Below, piece by piece: positions 1-12,100 of a stretch of DNA of 64,000 nt. Made by a program: the position numbers and the translations under genes. The stretch's first letter is position 1. Every line of letters starts with the position of its first letter. A model generated the notes under the pieces. It saw only the letters and a program-made list of their open reading frames with translations, was not told the DNA's origin and did not search any database. Source of the DNA: Mesostigma viride (Eukaryota > Streptophyta > Mesostigmatophyceae > Mesostigmatales > Mesostigmataceae); contig RPFO01000167.1 in NCBI GenBank assembly GCA_009746045.1, positions 2,785,148-2,849,147 on the forward strand. Reading direction: 5' to 3'.

Positions 1-414
1 TGAGCACTGTAATGCTACCATTGTGCCACGACTACATCACAGTATCTGCTATTTATGTACTATTATGAAAAGGTAGGACATGCTTCTGTGAGTAGTGAGG
101 CCTCTGGGAATAAGGTCTCAGTGGGATATCTCTTATTATTTCTAATAAATTAACGCCCCGGTAAATAGTCAGGTAAGAAGGCTGTCGCCTGCCGTGCATT
201 TAGATACAGGGAATGCGTTGCATTGGTTTCGATAACCCTCATGCACACAGCCATCTGGGCTGCATCTTCAGCACTTGTGTTATTCTTATTTTGGCTGCTT
301 TATTGCAATTGTGGATGTGTATCACCTTTCTTAGCAGTATTAATTTGTGTAGGGTGTTTGCCTTCTCGTGTTCCCTTCACATCCGCTGGTCCCCGCCGGC
401 GACCCTTCCCCCAG
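1..414. other. intronic sequence upstream of nicastrin exon
   Basis: No coding signal was found here. The stretch ends in a C-rich tract and a CAG acceptor at 411-414, just before a coding exon, so it is most likely the end of an intron of the nicastrin-like gene whose 5' part lies outside the window. Confidence 0.5.
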
Positions 415-3400
415 ACAACATCAACCCGGTATCCGTCACTGGAGCCGCCTCCCTGCTCGCCCGCGCCCTCCTCCGCCTGGCCAAGTCCCCCCCCACACCA
501 CCCCCGTTTCCACCGACACCGATGGGGCCGAGACTTCCGAGGCCCCCCCCGCCGAGTGGGCTGACTATGTCGCCGACCCGGCCCTCGTTGACTCCCTCTT
601 GGGCTGCCTTGTCCGGCCCAAGCCCGGCATGGGCTGCCCTCTCGTCGAGCGCTACACGACTTATGACCAGAGCGGCCTCGCCAACCACTACATATCGATC
701 CGCTACCGCCCGCTCAACCAGAGCCGACCCGAGGCCAACTGGAACGAATTCTCCCTGGGAACGACCGCGAGGTTCACGTGGAGCTTCCTGGCGGCCGTCA
801 CGAGTCACGAGGAGAGGGGGGTTGTGAGGGGGGTGGAGTATGACCCGCCGTCCAAGCCGCTCGGCAAGGGGCTCGACTTGGGCTGCTTCGCGGGTCGGCC
901 ATGCCAGGGCCCGGGCGAGGTGTGCGTCGGGTGGCGCAGGAACTTGTACGGGGCGTGCCGCAACGCCAGCGCCAGGTACACGGCTACATTCACGTGTTCA
1001 TGAACTAGAAATGGTAGTAGAGTATAAATGACAGTACACCTAAACTCTGTCGAACTACTAGTAGTATGAGTCAACTACTACTAGTATTAGGATGTGTTGA
1101 CTACTAGTAGCAGCAGTATGAGTTAACTACTACTAGTAGCAGTATGAGTTAGCCATACTGATGTATTACTACTGCTGAAGTGAATGGCGGGTATAGCTCC
1201 GTAGTTTGTTATCCGTTCTCATATAGTATGTTATCCGTACTCATATAGTATCTTATCCGTTCTCATATAGTATGTTATCCGTTCTCATATAGTTTGTTAT
1301 CCGTTCTCATATAGTATGTTATCCGTTCTCATATAGTATGTTATCCGTTCTCATATAGTATGTTATCCGTTCTCATATAGTATGCTATCCGTACTCATAT
1401 AGTATGCTATCCGTTCTCATATAGTATGTTATCCGTTCTCATATAGTATGTTATCCGTTCTCATATAGTATGTTATCCGTACTCATATAGTATGCTATCC
1501 GTTCTCATATAGTATGCTATCCGTTCTCATATAGTATGTTATCCGTTCTCATATAGTATGTTATCCGTTCTCATATAGTATGTTATCCGTACTCATATAG
1601 TATGCTATCCGTTCTCATATAGTATGCTATCCGTTCTCATATAGTATGTTATCCGTACTCATATAGTATGTTATCCGTTCTCATATAGTATGTTATCCGT
1701 TCTCATATAGTATGTTATCCGTTCTCATATAGTATGCTATCCGTTCTCATATAGTATGCTATCCGTTCTCATATAGTATGTTATCCGTTCTCATATAGTA
1801 TGCTATCCGTTCTCATATAGTATGCTATCCGTTCTCATATAGTATGCTATCCGTTCTCATATAGTATGCTATCCGTTCTCATATAGTATGCTATCCGTTC
1901 TCATATAGTATGCTATCCGTTCTCATATAGTATGCTATCCGTTCTCATATAGTATGCTATCCGTTCTCATATAGTACACTGTTTACTCATCGTATGTTTA
2001 GATATGGTTTCTCGATGCTTGTGCACACACTCATTTAGTATTGTGCACACACTCATTTAGTATTGTGCACACACTCATATAGTATTGTGCACACACTCAT
2101 ATAGTATTGTGCACACACTCATATAGTATTGTGCACACACTCATATAGTATTGTGCACACACTCATATAGTATTGTGCACACACTCATATAGTATTGTGC
2201 ACACACTCATATAGTATTGTGCACACACTCATATAGTATTGTGCACACACTCATATAGTATTGTGCACACACTCATATAGTATTGTGCACACACTCATAT
2301 AGTATTGTGCACACACTCATATAGTATTGTGCACACACTCATATAGTATTGTGCACACACTCATATAGTATTGTGCACACACTCATATAGTATTGTGCAC
2401 ACACTCATATAGTATTGTGCACACACTCATTTAGTATTGTGCACACACTCATATAGTATTGTGCACACACTCATATAGTATTGTCCACACACTCATATAG
2501 TATTGTGCACACACTCATTTAGTATTGTGCACACACTCATTTAGTATTGTGCACACACTCATATAGTATTGTGCACACACTCATATAGTATTGTGTACAC
2601 ACTCATATAGTATTGTGCACACACTCATATAGTATTGTGCACACACTCATATAGTATTGTGCACACACTCATATAGTATTGTGCACACACTCATATAGTA
2701 TTGTGCACACACTCATATAGTATTGTGCACACACTCATATAGTATTGTGCACACACTCATATAGTATTGTGCACACACTCATATAGTATTGTGCACACAC
2801 TCATTTAGTATTGTGCACACACTCGTATAGTATTGTGCACACACTCATATAGTATTGTGCACACACGCATATAGTATTGTGTACACACTCATATAGTATT
2901 GTGCACACACTCATATAGTATTGTGCACACACTCATATAGTATTGTGCACACACTCATATAGTATACTGTTTACTCATCGTTGATACGGTTTCTTGATGC
3001 GTGTGCACACACTCATATAGTATTGTGCACACACTCATATAGTATTGTCCACACACTCATATAGTATTGTGCACACACTCATATAGTATTGTGCACACAC
3101 TCATATAGTATTGTGCACACACTCATATAGTATACTGTTTACTCATCGTTGATACGGTTTCTTGATGCGTGTGCACACACTCATATAGTATTGTGCACAC
3201 ACTCATATAGTATTGTCCACACACTCATATAGTATTGTGCACACACTCATATAGTATTGTGCACACACGCATATAGTATTGTGCACACACTCATATAGTG
3301 TTGTGCACACACTCATATAGTATACTGTTTACTCATCGTTGATACGGTTTCTTGATGCGTGTGCACACACTCATATAGTATTGTGCACACACTCATATAG

Positions 3401-5943
3401 TATTGTGCACACACTCATTTAGTATTGTGCACACACTCATATAGTACACTGTTTACTCATCGTTGATACGGTTTCTTGATGCGTGTGCACACACTCATAT
3501 AGTATTGTGCACACACTCATATAGTATTGTGCACACACTCATTTAGTATTGTGCACACACGCATATAGTATTGTGCACACACTCATATAGTATTGTGCAC
3601 ACACTCATATAGTATTGTGCACACACTCATATAGTATTGTCCACACACTCATATAGTATTGTGCACACACTCATTTAGTATTGTGCACACACTCATATAG
3701 TATTGTGCACACACTCATATAGTATTGTGCACACACTCATATAGTATTGTGCACACACTCATTTAGTATTGTGCACACACTCATATAGTATTGTGCACAC
3801 ACTCATATAGTATTGTGCACACACTCATATAGTATTGTGCACACACTCATATAGTATTGTGCACACACTCATATAGTATTGTGCACACACTCATATAGTA
3901 TTGTGCACACACTCATATAGTATTGTGCACACACTCATTTAGTATTGTGCACACACTCATATAGTATTGTGCACACACTCATATAGTATTGTGTACACAC
4001 TCATATAGTATTGTGCACACACTCATATAGTATTGTGCACACACTCATATAGTATTGTGCACACACTCATATAGTATTGTGCACACACTCATATAGTATT
4101 GTGCACACACTCATTTAGTATTGTGCACACACTCGTATAGTATTGTGCACACACTCATATAGTATTGTGCACACACTCATATAGTATTGTGCACACACTC
4201 ATATAGTATTGTGCACACACTCATATAGTATTGTGCACACACTCATATAGTATTGTGCACACACTCATATAGTATTGTGCACACACTCATTTAGTATTGT
4301 GCACACACTCGTATAGTATTGTGCACACACTCATATAGTATTGTGCACACACGCATATAGTATTGTGCACACACTCATATAGTATTGTGTACACACTCAT
4401 ATAGTATTGTGCACACACTCATATAGTATTGTGCACACACTCATATAGTATTGTGCACACACTCATATAGTATTGTGCACACACTCATATAGTATTGTGC
4501 ACACACTCATATAGTATTGTGCACACACTCATATAGTATTGTGCACACACTCATATAGTATTGTGCACACACTCATATAGTATTGTGCACACACTCATAT
4601 AGTATACTGTTTACTCATCGTTGATACGGTTTCTTGATGCGTGTGCACACACTCATATAGTATTGTGCACACACGCATATAGTATTGTGCACACACTCAT
4701 ATAGTATTGTGCACACACTCATATAGTATACTGTTTACTCATCGTTGATACGGTTTCTTGATGCGTGTGCACACACTCATATAGTATTGTGCACACACTC
4801 ATATAGTATTGTGCACACACTCATATAGTATTGTGCACACACTCATATAGTATTGTGCACACACGCATATAGTATTGTGCACACACTCATATAGTATACT
4901 GTTTACTCATCGTTGATACGGTTTCTTGATGCGTGTGCACACACTCATATAGTATTGTGCACACACTCATATAGTATTGTGCACACACTCATATAGTATT
5001 GTGCACACACTCATATAGTACACTGTTTACTCATCGTTGATACGGTTTCTTGATGCGTGTGCACACACTCATATAGTATTGTGCACACACTCATATAGTA
5101 TTGTGCACACACTCATATAGTATTGTGCACACACTCATATAGTATTGTGCACACACTCATATAGTATTGTGCACACACTCATATAGTATTGTGTTTACTC
5201 ATCGTTGATACGGTTTGTCGATGCGTGTGCACACAGGTCGACGGTGTCTCCCTCGTTGCATTGCTTTGGGGTCGGACCCTCATGCTGCACCCATGTCGGC
5301 TTGTCATCGATGCCATGGACCAGGACGTTTCTAAATTTGGTTCTGGAGTTGGTCTGGCTCATGGGTCGGCTGCTCGGACCCATTCCATGGGACAATCTCA
5401 TTCTTTCCTTTTTCACACTTTTATTTACTATTCTCTTGCTTCTTATCTATCTCGTGGTCCCTGTTTCGTTGTCCATGCTCATTGCTTCTTATCTATCTCG
5501 CGGTTCCTGTTTTGATGTCCTCGCAGATCCATTCATAACCACCCACTACGCTCCATGTGTTTTTTGCATGGATTTCTTCTTGCCATCCTCGACCCACCTC
5601 CGCTTTCCCCTTTCGCCCGCCCCCCTTTCCCTTCCTCCCCCTGCCCCCCCCCCCTTCCTTTCCCCCCCCCGGCAGATACGTCCCCGCGTTCTCCCCCCGC
5701 CTCCATTTCGTGGACGACAGGTGGCGGCTCGCCTCGGACGCCAGCATCATCCCCTGGCCGGTCGAGCAACCCATCTGGACCGAGTCCAACTGGCCGACAG
5801 AGCTCTCCGTGAGCTTGCTGCTGCGGGACAGCGAGCACCTAGAGGGGCTGTTGCTGCTGGCGGGGTTGCTGATGACGCTGTGCACCGCGGGCGTGGTGGT
5901 GTGCCTGCGCTGGGCATACATGCGGGAAAAGAAGCGGGAATGA
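415..5943 (+). CDS. nicastrin-like gamma-secretase subunit, 3' end (two exons, partial)
   Basis: These are the last two exons of a nicastrin homologue, the large glycoprotein subunit of the gamma-secretase intramembrane protease that helps select substrates. Exon A is 415-975 and exon B is 5676-5943 (stop TGA 5941-5943). The junction splits an Arg codon (AG|A) and gives ...NASARYVPAFSPRL. Family-like features are the paired-cysteine lumenal segment (LLGCLVRPKPGMGC), the near-C-terminal PIWTESNWP motif, one hydrophobic helix (LEGLLLLAGLLMTLCTAGVV) and a short basic tail (RWAYMREKKRE), which is the usual type I topology. In exon A the first ~25 codons (NINPVSVTGAASLLARALL) read in a different frame from the rest. 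The shift falls at or near an 8-C run at 487-494 and corresponds to one missing base. It may be an assembly error, a real frameshift or an unseen intron. The intron (976-5675) is GT-AG with a C-only pyrimidine tract. Confidence 0.8.
1021..1150. repeat. short degenerate tandem repeat (ACTACTAGTAG type)
   Basis: Three or more imperfect copies of a roughly 30-45 bp unit built on CAACTACTACTAGTA and AGTATGAGTTA lie just inside the last nicastrin intron, starting about 45 bp after the donor. Confidence 0.7.
1206..1974. repeat. 22-bp minisatellite A in nicastrin intron
   Basis: About 35 head-to-tail copies of a 22-bp unit (TATGTTATCCGTT followed by CTCATATAG), with few variants: GTT/GCT at position 5 and TTC/TAC before CTC. 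It lies wholly inside the last nicastrin intron. Confidence 0.95.
2024..5190. repeat. 22-bp minisatellite B with higher-order spacer
   Basis: More than 120 copies of a 22-bp unit (TATTGTGCACACA followed by CTCATATAG) fill 3.2 kb of the same intron. Every so often a spacer starting TACTGTTTACTCATCG and ending GATGCGTGTGCACAC interrupts the array, near 1975, 2965, 3131, 3321, 3442, 4605, 4728, 4894, 5020 and 5190, giving a higher-order structure. The unit has the same length and the same CTCATATAG half as the upstream array, so the two probably share an origin. Confidence 0.95.
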
Positions 5944-8239
5944 GGGGGGGTGGAAACAACCCGGTTTCGTAACCACGGCATGGGGATGTACTTGTTTTTC
6001 ATATTCTCGCAAAGAAACGTGAAGGGGAGGGAGGCGCAGTGGGCGTGAGGGGGTAGGAGGCCGAGGGGATACGAGGCAAGGGGAAGCTACACTTCGTGGG
6101 GAAGAATAAAAAACCAATGGCGGGGGGGGGCGGGGGGGAGGAGGAAGGGGGTGCCTTGAGAAGCCGAAGGGGGGTGGGGTGCAGTTGTCTCTACAGCGTA
6201 ACCATTGCGTTGAGGGGGGGCGGAGCTGCGCGAGGCCTTCTTGCGCCTCTTTTCTCTCACATTGGAGAACCGGCGTACAGGGGCGGAGCTAAATCGGGCG
6301 TGGGGTGGGCAGACGCCCCGCGTCATAATCATCATACTCATGGCACGAGAGGGGGGAGAAGGAAGAAGCCGGATGGCCTGGTGCGGACAGGAACACAGGG
6401 GGACAGGATCCCAGCGCCGGCATGGTGGCAGGAGGAAGGGGTGAGAAGCCCTGTGGAGTGATGATCATGTGAGAAAGGGGGTAGCTCCTTGCGGTATGAC
6501 TTCTTGTGGGGAATCCAGCCCCCTCCTTTGAAGGCATCTGGAGGCCTCAGGAGGGGTTGGATTCGGACGATGCTGGACACTAGGCTTTGCAGCTGCTTCG
6601 GCATCCTGAAGGGGCCACCTCCCTAAGACCTGGCGCTCGCGGGGCCATGTTACCACTCTGTGATAACACGGGACACCCGCGCGCGGCCATGTCATACGGC
6701 GGCCCATACTCGCTGCTCCAATACACGCATGCTGAAGCCAGCCCCCTCGCTGTGAAGCGAGAAAGGCAGCAGCCCTGCACGTTACTGGGTGAACAGCACG
6801 AGCGAGACAGCGGAGGCTCGCACCCAGCCGAGGTATGCGCCCACAGTCCCGGCTCCCAAAGTCCCGGCTCCCACAGTCCCGGCTCCCACAGTCCCGGCTC
6901 CGCGGCTGTTTACGTGTTGAAGAAGGTCCCTGGATCGCTATTCACACGACGAAGTCTAAGTGCTGATTATTGGCAGTCAGAGGGGGAGAATTACCCCACG
7001 TTCTTCCCCCCCCCCCCCCCCCCCCCCCCCCATGGGTGTATAATCCCATGGTTCCCTTATTCTCAGAAAGCGGTTACATATCTGATTTCGGGGACTGCAT
7101 ATGTAATTTCCAGTTTGTCGCTTCCTCACGACATAGGCGGCGCCAAGCGTGCTGCAACAGGGGGGTCGACCCTTGTCGTGTTGCTCAAACGTGAGGATGC
7201 AACCTGGGCTGGCTACCTTATCTTACCAAAGGCCGGCAGCGTCCGTATGGTGATGGTCACGTCCCATGGTTGCTGCGCAAAGGGGGCGTCCCTCAAACCA
7301 TCAGAGGGGATCGACCCGTGGTCACTATACAGGTTATCACACCGAGCCATGGTCACTTCACGGGTGACTGAACGGAGCCATGGTCACTACCTGGGTGACC
7401 TTACTGAGCCAGGGTCACCACATGGGTGATTCTACCGAGCCTGGGTTGAGCAACCAATTCGTTTCATGCTTGGAGGTTCAGAGGTCTGCTTTCTACTAGC
7501 AGCTGGTCGAATGCCACGGAGGCCCTGCCCACCCATCCCGCCCTTACCCCCCCGGCGCAGCTTCACGTGATACCACCATCATACCTGGGTGGTGCCAGGG
7601 TGGTGCCAGGGTGGTGCCAGGGTGGCGCCTCGGTTGGCCAGCGGCCTGGCACCGGAAAGGTTGCGGCGGTCCCCCCAAGATTCCATGGATGCCTTAACCC
7701 CGTCGAGGGGGGAGCTGGGCATCTGCTTTCCCGCATGGCTCATGGGTGGCTGTCACGTCGCAACGGTGTGTGAGGCTTAGCCCGGTGGGGTGCGGTCACT
7801 CAGCTATATAGTGACCACCACATCTCCCGATCATCGAGTGAGTTGTCTTTGTCACAGTGAGTCGCTCAACGGCTGGTTCTGGCTCTGTCTGTCTATGCCT
7901 ATTGGCAGCATATGGGCTTCAGTCGATACATGCTACTCCATAAGATGCCGCCCGCCCGACCGCCCGCCCGGCGCCTGCCGAGGAGGACTACGCGTCCCCC
8001 CCCTGGATGGGGACCATGGCTGACCCCAATCAGCTCCCCCCGTTCACCCAAGGCCGATTGCTGAGGACAACCGCCAAGCAACTCCGCTTCTACGCCAAGT
8101 GCTGCCAGGCCCGACAAGCTCCCTGCCCCGGTCATCAAGCTGATGGCCCTCACGGGGTGCTTTCGGGATTGACGTCTCACAACCGGGTTATTGAGTCCTC
8201 GCCAATCGCAGAGTGGCAGCATATATTGGACATCCCAGA
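5944..8239. other. unassigned region after nicastrin gene
   Basis: An AATAAA at 6105-6110 could be the nicastrin polyadenylation signal, 160 bp after the stop. Beyond it I see a 15-bp tandem repeat (AGTCCCGGCTCCC.., 6840-6900), an unbroken run of roughly 27 C at about 7005-7031, and degenerate GGTGAC/CCATGGTCAC repeats at 7240-7440. A 280-codon open frame spans the poly-C but has no recognisable domain, so I do not call a gene. Confidence 0.4.
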
Positions 8240-9062
8240 GTGGCAGCATGTGTAGTTACCATGTCATGCTGTTCAAGCACAAGCGCAAGGTATATCCTGA
8301 GGACCCTGGTCACTACCGAGGAGCGTGCATCCAGAGCGCCGCACCCCAGGTGTTCATGCACACGGTACTCAACCGCCTCCGTTCTGCTCTCCACCGTCAC
8401 CTTGGCGAGAGCCAGATGCGCTTTTGGCCTGGGCGCAACACCGTCACGGCCATCGCTGTCATGGTCATCTTCGTAGCGCGGCCCCTCATCGATGAGGTCT
8501 AGCGACTGCAGCCCAGTTAGTTTCCCGCCATCCTGATATTCGTCGACTTCATAAGGCTTTTGATTCTGTTGGCTGGGGCGCTCTATGGACCGTCCCTGCC
8601 CGCGCTTGCGTGCCCACCCCCCTGATTGCTGTCATCAGGGAGTTGTAATGATGAGGGGTCGACCACCTCGGTGCGCACCCACCACGGCATTACCCCGCCA
8701 TGACCACTGCTGACAGGCGCCTGGCAAGGCTGTGTCCTGTCACCGTACCTGCTCATTATTGTGGTGGACTATGCTATGCACCAGTCACGTGCTTGCTTTG
8801 CTAGCGGCTAGCATCGCTCATCGGGAACTTGGTCTGGTGGTCGAGAATCAGGGCGATTGAGAATCGGTGCCTGGTGATCACAAGCCCGCACGGCCACGGG
8901 GGGGCGACCCCTTCCAGCAAAAGGCTGGCCGAACTACCTCGTCTCTACGACATTACGCTCATCGAGCAGCCCGAGCACGCCCATCTCTGGTAAGACTGCC
9001 TGGCGCTCCAAGACGGAGACCATGGCCATCAGCCTGGCTGTGGCCTGACCCGAGCTCAACCT
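8240..9062 (+). pseudogene. decayed non-LTR retrotransposon reverse transcriptase
   Basis: Fragments of a LINE-type reverse transcriptase occur in order but in different frames. Around 8300-8480 is HYRGACIQSAAPQVF...RFWPGRNTVTAI, which matches the YRGI..LS...GF.PGRST.DAI fingerprint. Near 8530 comes ILIFVDF followed by an AFDSV-like stretch (catalytic motif A). Near 8730 is QGCVLSPYLL (motif B). Around 8955 is DITLIEQPEHAHLW, the segment that follows the YADD box. The intact YADD itself is not visible, and stops and frameshifts break the reading frame. The post-YADD segment resembles the copies near 29690 and 35400. Confidence 0.6.
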
Positions 9063-9577
9063 CTTGAATGAAACCATCTTGCATGCAGTTCCCCGACCGC
9101 TTCAAGCTGCTAGGTAGTTGGCTCCCCTGCTGCGAGGACGACATGCCGACCCTCAAGTGGTAGTGCCGTGCACGCGCTACGGTGTGTAGGCATGGCCGAT
9201 CGGCCGGGAGGTGGAGGGGGGAGGAGCCGCAAGGGGGAGTTGCAAGCGGCTATTCCCTAGGTACCATTGCAGTGATCTGCACTTACAGCTTGGAGAAATG
9301 ACAGAGCTGCATGGCATGTGGGTCGCTCCCGCAATGCGCCAGATAGTGCTCAGCCTGGCGACAGCACTCTTGTAAGATCCGGCTTGCCTGTGTGGTACAA
9401 GTTGTACGCGCTGCACATGTCACTTGCATGACCTTACGTAACTTTGCATGGGGTCTTGCTGGGGATCCGTGCCCAATGTTACTTTGTCTGTAAGGTACAT
9501 GCATTCGATCCCTTGAGTGCTTTTACTTTCTTGTCAGTGGTCAGGATGAAGTTCCAACCCGACCGGCACGTATCAAG
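9063..9577. other. no gene seen
   Basis: Mixed sequence between the LINE remnant and the TIR-like sequence at 9578. No coding signal, RNA gene or clear repeat could be supported. Confidence 0.4.
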
Positions 9578-10040
9578 GAGACAACCAGCGCAGGCCAGAA
9601 ATCGGGAGAATCCGGACCATGGTAGCTCGAGCCTGCCGTTATCTTGTCCGCGTGTTTGAGTCGTTAACGTATGTGTGGTTGGTGGGAAATTTTGTGTAAT
9701 GTGCGTAAGGTGCAGCTGTAGATAGCTTGATCTACTTATGCAATTCATCTTGCAAATAACTCAGTCTTTTTGCGTGAGGCAACTAAAGTGGGTGACAACT
9801 GGCAAATGGTACGTCCAGACCTGTACTGTTGATGTGCCCACAACTGTAGGCATGAGAAACACACAGCTAGTTGTTTCGTTGCTAAATGTTGCATTCTTGG
9901 GGCTTAAACATCAAGTGTTGCAAATTCTCAACGCGCTGTGCACATGGCATGTATAGCCTGGCTAGCAAACTGTCGAGATGAGGAATTGAGGCATGTGATA
10001 CAGGTCTGTCCTATTACATGCACATGCAGGACGTAAGCAC

Positions 10041-10375
10041 GTGGCACCCCCTGATTTGTGGAAACTGCGGTTGCTTGGGAAATCTGACGAAGCTCTGGAG
10101 GACTTCCCTGAAAAACTCACCCACATTAAGCGCGCGGCGGAGGAGTTCGTCGACGCACTGCTAGACATCCTGGCCGGCCACGCCCGCTGCCGGCTCGGCA
10201 GCCGCCAGTCCGGCACCTCGCTGGCAAGCTGCCCGCAGCAGGGAGCCTGAGCACTGCCCCCCCGAGGCCCGCCGCGCTTCACCAGCCTGCACCGGCTCCC
10301 TGACGTCATCCGGGCCCGGCTGCGTGACAACCGTGACCCCGCCAACTACGCCCGACTCAAGGAAGCATACCACTA
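10041..10375 (+). pseudogene. unrecognised coding fragment with one in-frame TGA
   Basis: A single frame runs from ATG 10041 to TAG 10373-10375 with one internal TGA at 10248-10250. Both halves look protein-like: KSDEALEDFPEKLTHIKRAA before the stop and LPDVIRARLRDNRDPANYAR after it, charged and helical in character. I do not recognise the family. It lies inside the TIR-flanked region, so it may be a captured host-gene fragment or part of a transposon protein. Confidence 0.35.
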
Positions 10376-10476
10376 GCTTGGCCATCCGACAGACGACGGA
10401 CGAAGGAGTATGAGGACCGCCATGTCCACAAATTTACTTCACCCACCTCAAGGATCAACGTACACGGCAAGCAAGC

Positions 10477-10770
10477 ATGGATCCGCCTGCGCCGTGGACG
10501 CCCAGCGGCGGCGCACGACCGGCGCCCCGGACGCTGTCCGGCTCGTTGCAACAGCAGCTGGACTTGTGGTACTCCTCCCAGTCCCGACTGCTCAGCGCCC
10601 CTCCGCCGCCCCCGCCGCTCGACCCACTGGCGGCCGCCCGCCCGGCGCCGACAGCGGGCGTCCCTGCGCCGCTCACGCCTCCCGCCGCTCAGCAGGACTA
10701 CCCGTACCCGCCGCTGACGGAGCCCCGGCCTGGCCGGCCCCGACGAGCTATGACCGCCGTTCACCGTTAA
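10477..10770 (+). CDS. unrecognised Pro/Ala-rich open frame (97 codons)
   Basis: An ATG-to-TAA frame of low complexity (PPPPPPLDPLAAARPAP) with a more ordinary stretch, SLQQQLDLWYSSQSRLL. It lies 100 bp downstream of the broken coding fragment at 10041-10375. It may be a continuation of that gene fragment or chance, because GC-rich sequence gives long open frames easily. Confidence 0.2.
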   Translation: MDPPAPWTPSGGARPAPRTLSGSLQQQLDLWYSSQSRLLSAPPPPPPLDPLAAARPAPTAGVPAPLTPPAAQQDYPYPPLTEPRPGRPRRAMTAVHR

Positions 10771-10789
10771 CTTGCACAGGATGGATGGT

Positions 10790-11080
10790 ATTAATTAATT
10801 AATTAATTAGAAACAGAACTCCGTTGGGAGTACATGTAGCACATATCCCTGAGAAGGGGCATATGGCTTTTCATACATTCTGGGCTACTTCTTGCAAGGG
10901 TGGGAAGGTAAGCTACCCTTGCTCTAGGTGCACCAGGGCACCTGCACCCTCATGCAGGTCGATCTTCACACTATGCCCAGCTAAGGGGGAGTATGTTGCA
11001 TGTGGGGGAAGATCATCATGGCTATACAAGAGCTAGGGCATGGCTTCAGTCTCGACAGAGAGCATCTCTCTGTGTGGCAT
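10790..11080 (-). mobile_element. SINE-like element copy 1, (AATTA)n tail
   Basis: On the minus strand this ~270-bp sequence ends with ACTCCCAACGGAGT (10818-10831), a 5-bp stem with a CAAC-centred loop, followed by an ATTAATTA microsatellite. The adjacent copy at 11081-11360 is about 80% identical by eye over its length. No coding frame is shared, so a SINE or a short LINE 3' end is likely. Confidence 0.55.
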
Positions 11081-11360
11081 TGAATTGAATTGAATTGAAT
11101 TGTAACATAACTCCGTTGGGAGTATATGTAGCACATAGCCCAGAGAAGGGGCATATGGCCTATCATACATTCTAAGCTACTTCCTGCAAGGGTGGGAATG
11201 TAAACAACACTTGCTCTAGGTGCACTAGGGCACCTGCACCACCCAGAGTTTCAAGCTCAACCCAACTAAGGGGAGCCTGTCATAGGTGGGGAAGATCATC
11301 ATGGCTATACAAGAGCTAGGACATGGCTTCTCTACAGAGAGCATCTCTCTGCATGGCATA
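11081..11360 (-). mobile_element. SINE-like element copy 2, (AATTC)n tail
   Basis: This is a second copy of the preceding element in the same orientation, with the stem-loop ACTCCCAACGGAGT at 11110-11123 (minus strand) and a CAATTCAATTC tail. Shared internal landmarks include GAAGATCATCATGGCTATAC and GAGAGCATCTCTCTG. Head-to-tail placement suggests insertion of one copy into the tail of the other, or tandem duplication. Confidence 0.55.
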
Positions 11361-11942
11361 GCATGGCGAAATTCTTAATGCAACATCCATGGGGGTCCCG
11401 TTATAGGCAGGGCTTGGCTAAATTCTGTAGACAACATCCATGGGGGCCATTATGGGCGCACATGCGCGTGGGCCACATGCTAGGCTAAGCCTGACTAATC
11501 TACACTACTGGTATGAATTCCCTAGTCTGGGGTGGCAGGAGGGGGCTGCCAGGGCTTGTGGTCAACGTGGATGACCGCCCCCCTCCAGTATACCGGCTTC
11601 CCCCCTGCGCTGTGCCGGAGCTGAAGGTAGGTCGGCCATAGCTGCGTGGCATAGCATGGCTAAATTCTTAATGCGACATCCATGGGGGTCCCATTATAGG
11701 CAGGGCGTGGCTATCTGAAGGCATCATCCATGGGGGCCATTATGGGCGCACATGCGCGTGGGCCACATGCTAGGCTAAGCCTGACTAATCTACACTACTG
11801 GTATATATTCCCTAGTCTGAGGTGCATGGCAGGGGGGGCCTGCCAGGGCTTGTGGTCATTAACGTGGATGACCGCCCCCCTCCAGTATACCGGCTTCCCC
11901 CTTGCGCTCTGCCGGCCGGAGCTGAAGGTAGGTCGGCCATAG
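11352..11942. repeat. tandem duplication, ~293-bp unit, two copies
   Basis: 11352-11645 and 11646-11942 are near-identical. Both contain CATAGCATGGC.AAATTCTTAA, GGCCATTATGGGCGCACATG, GACCGCCCCCCTCCAGTATA and GCTGAAGGTAGGTCGGCCAT. Differences are scattered point changes and small indels. No coding function is evident, although GAAG|GTAGGT at each end resembles a splice donor. Confidence 0.85.
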
Positions 11943-12100
11943 CTCGCGTCGCCGCTGTTGCTGGGCCAGGGTCAAGTCCGGTCGTCCAGCTTGAAGCGAG
12001 TCCTCGAGAGCTTCTTGCGGCATTTAAGGAACGCGAGCTTGTCCGCGGTATAACTTATCCGTTTATGTGAATGAGACAAACATACTGCGCTGGTTGTCTC

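Larger units (their letters stand above)
9578..12100. mobile_element. region flanked by GAGACAACCAGCGC inverted ends
   Basis: The sequence GAGACAACCAGCGC at 9578-9591 faces its exact inverse GCGCTGGTTGTCTC at 12087-12100. The same end, with flanking (A/G)TATCAA, also bounds the element at 40057-40663. The 2.5-kb interval holds a broken coding fragment, a Pro-rich open frame and two SINE-like copies. It could be one composite DNA transposon or two unrelated solo ends; no clean target duplication is visible. Confidence 0.4.

Noticed and set aside
1206-5190. CRISPR-like array of regular 22-bp units
   Set aside because: There are no unique spacers. Units are head-to-tail satellites within a eukaryotic intron.
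6587-7429. 280-codon plus-strand frame
   Set aside because: Runs through an unbroken poly-C tract and a 15-bp repeat, shows no domain and no splice context.
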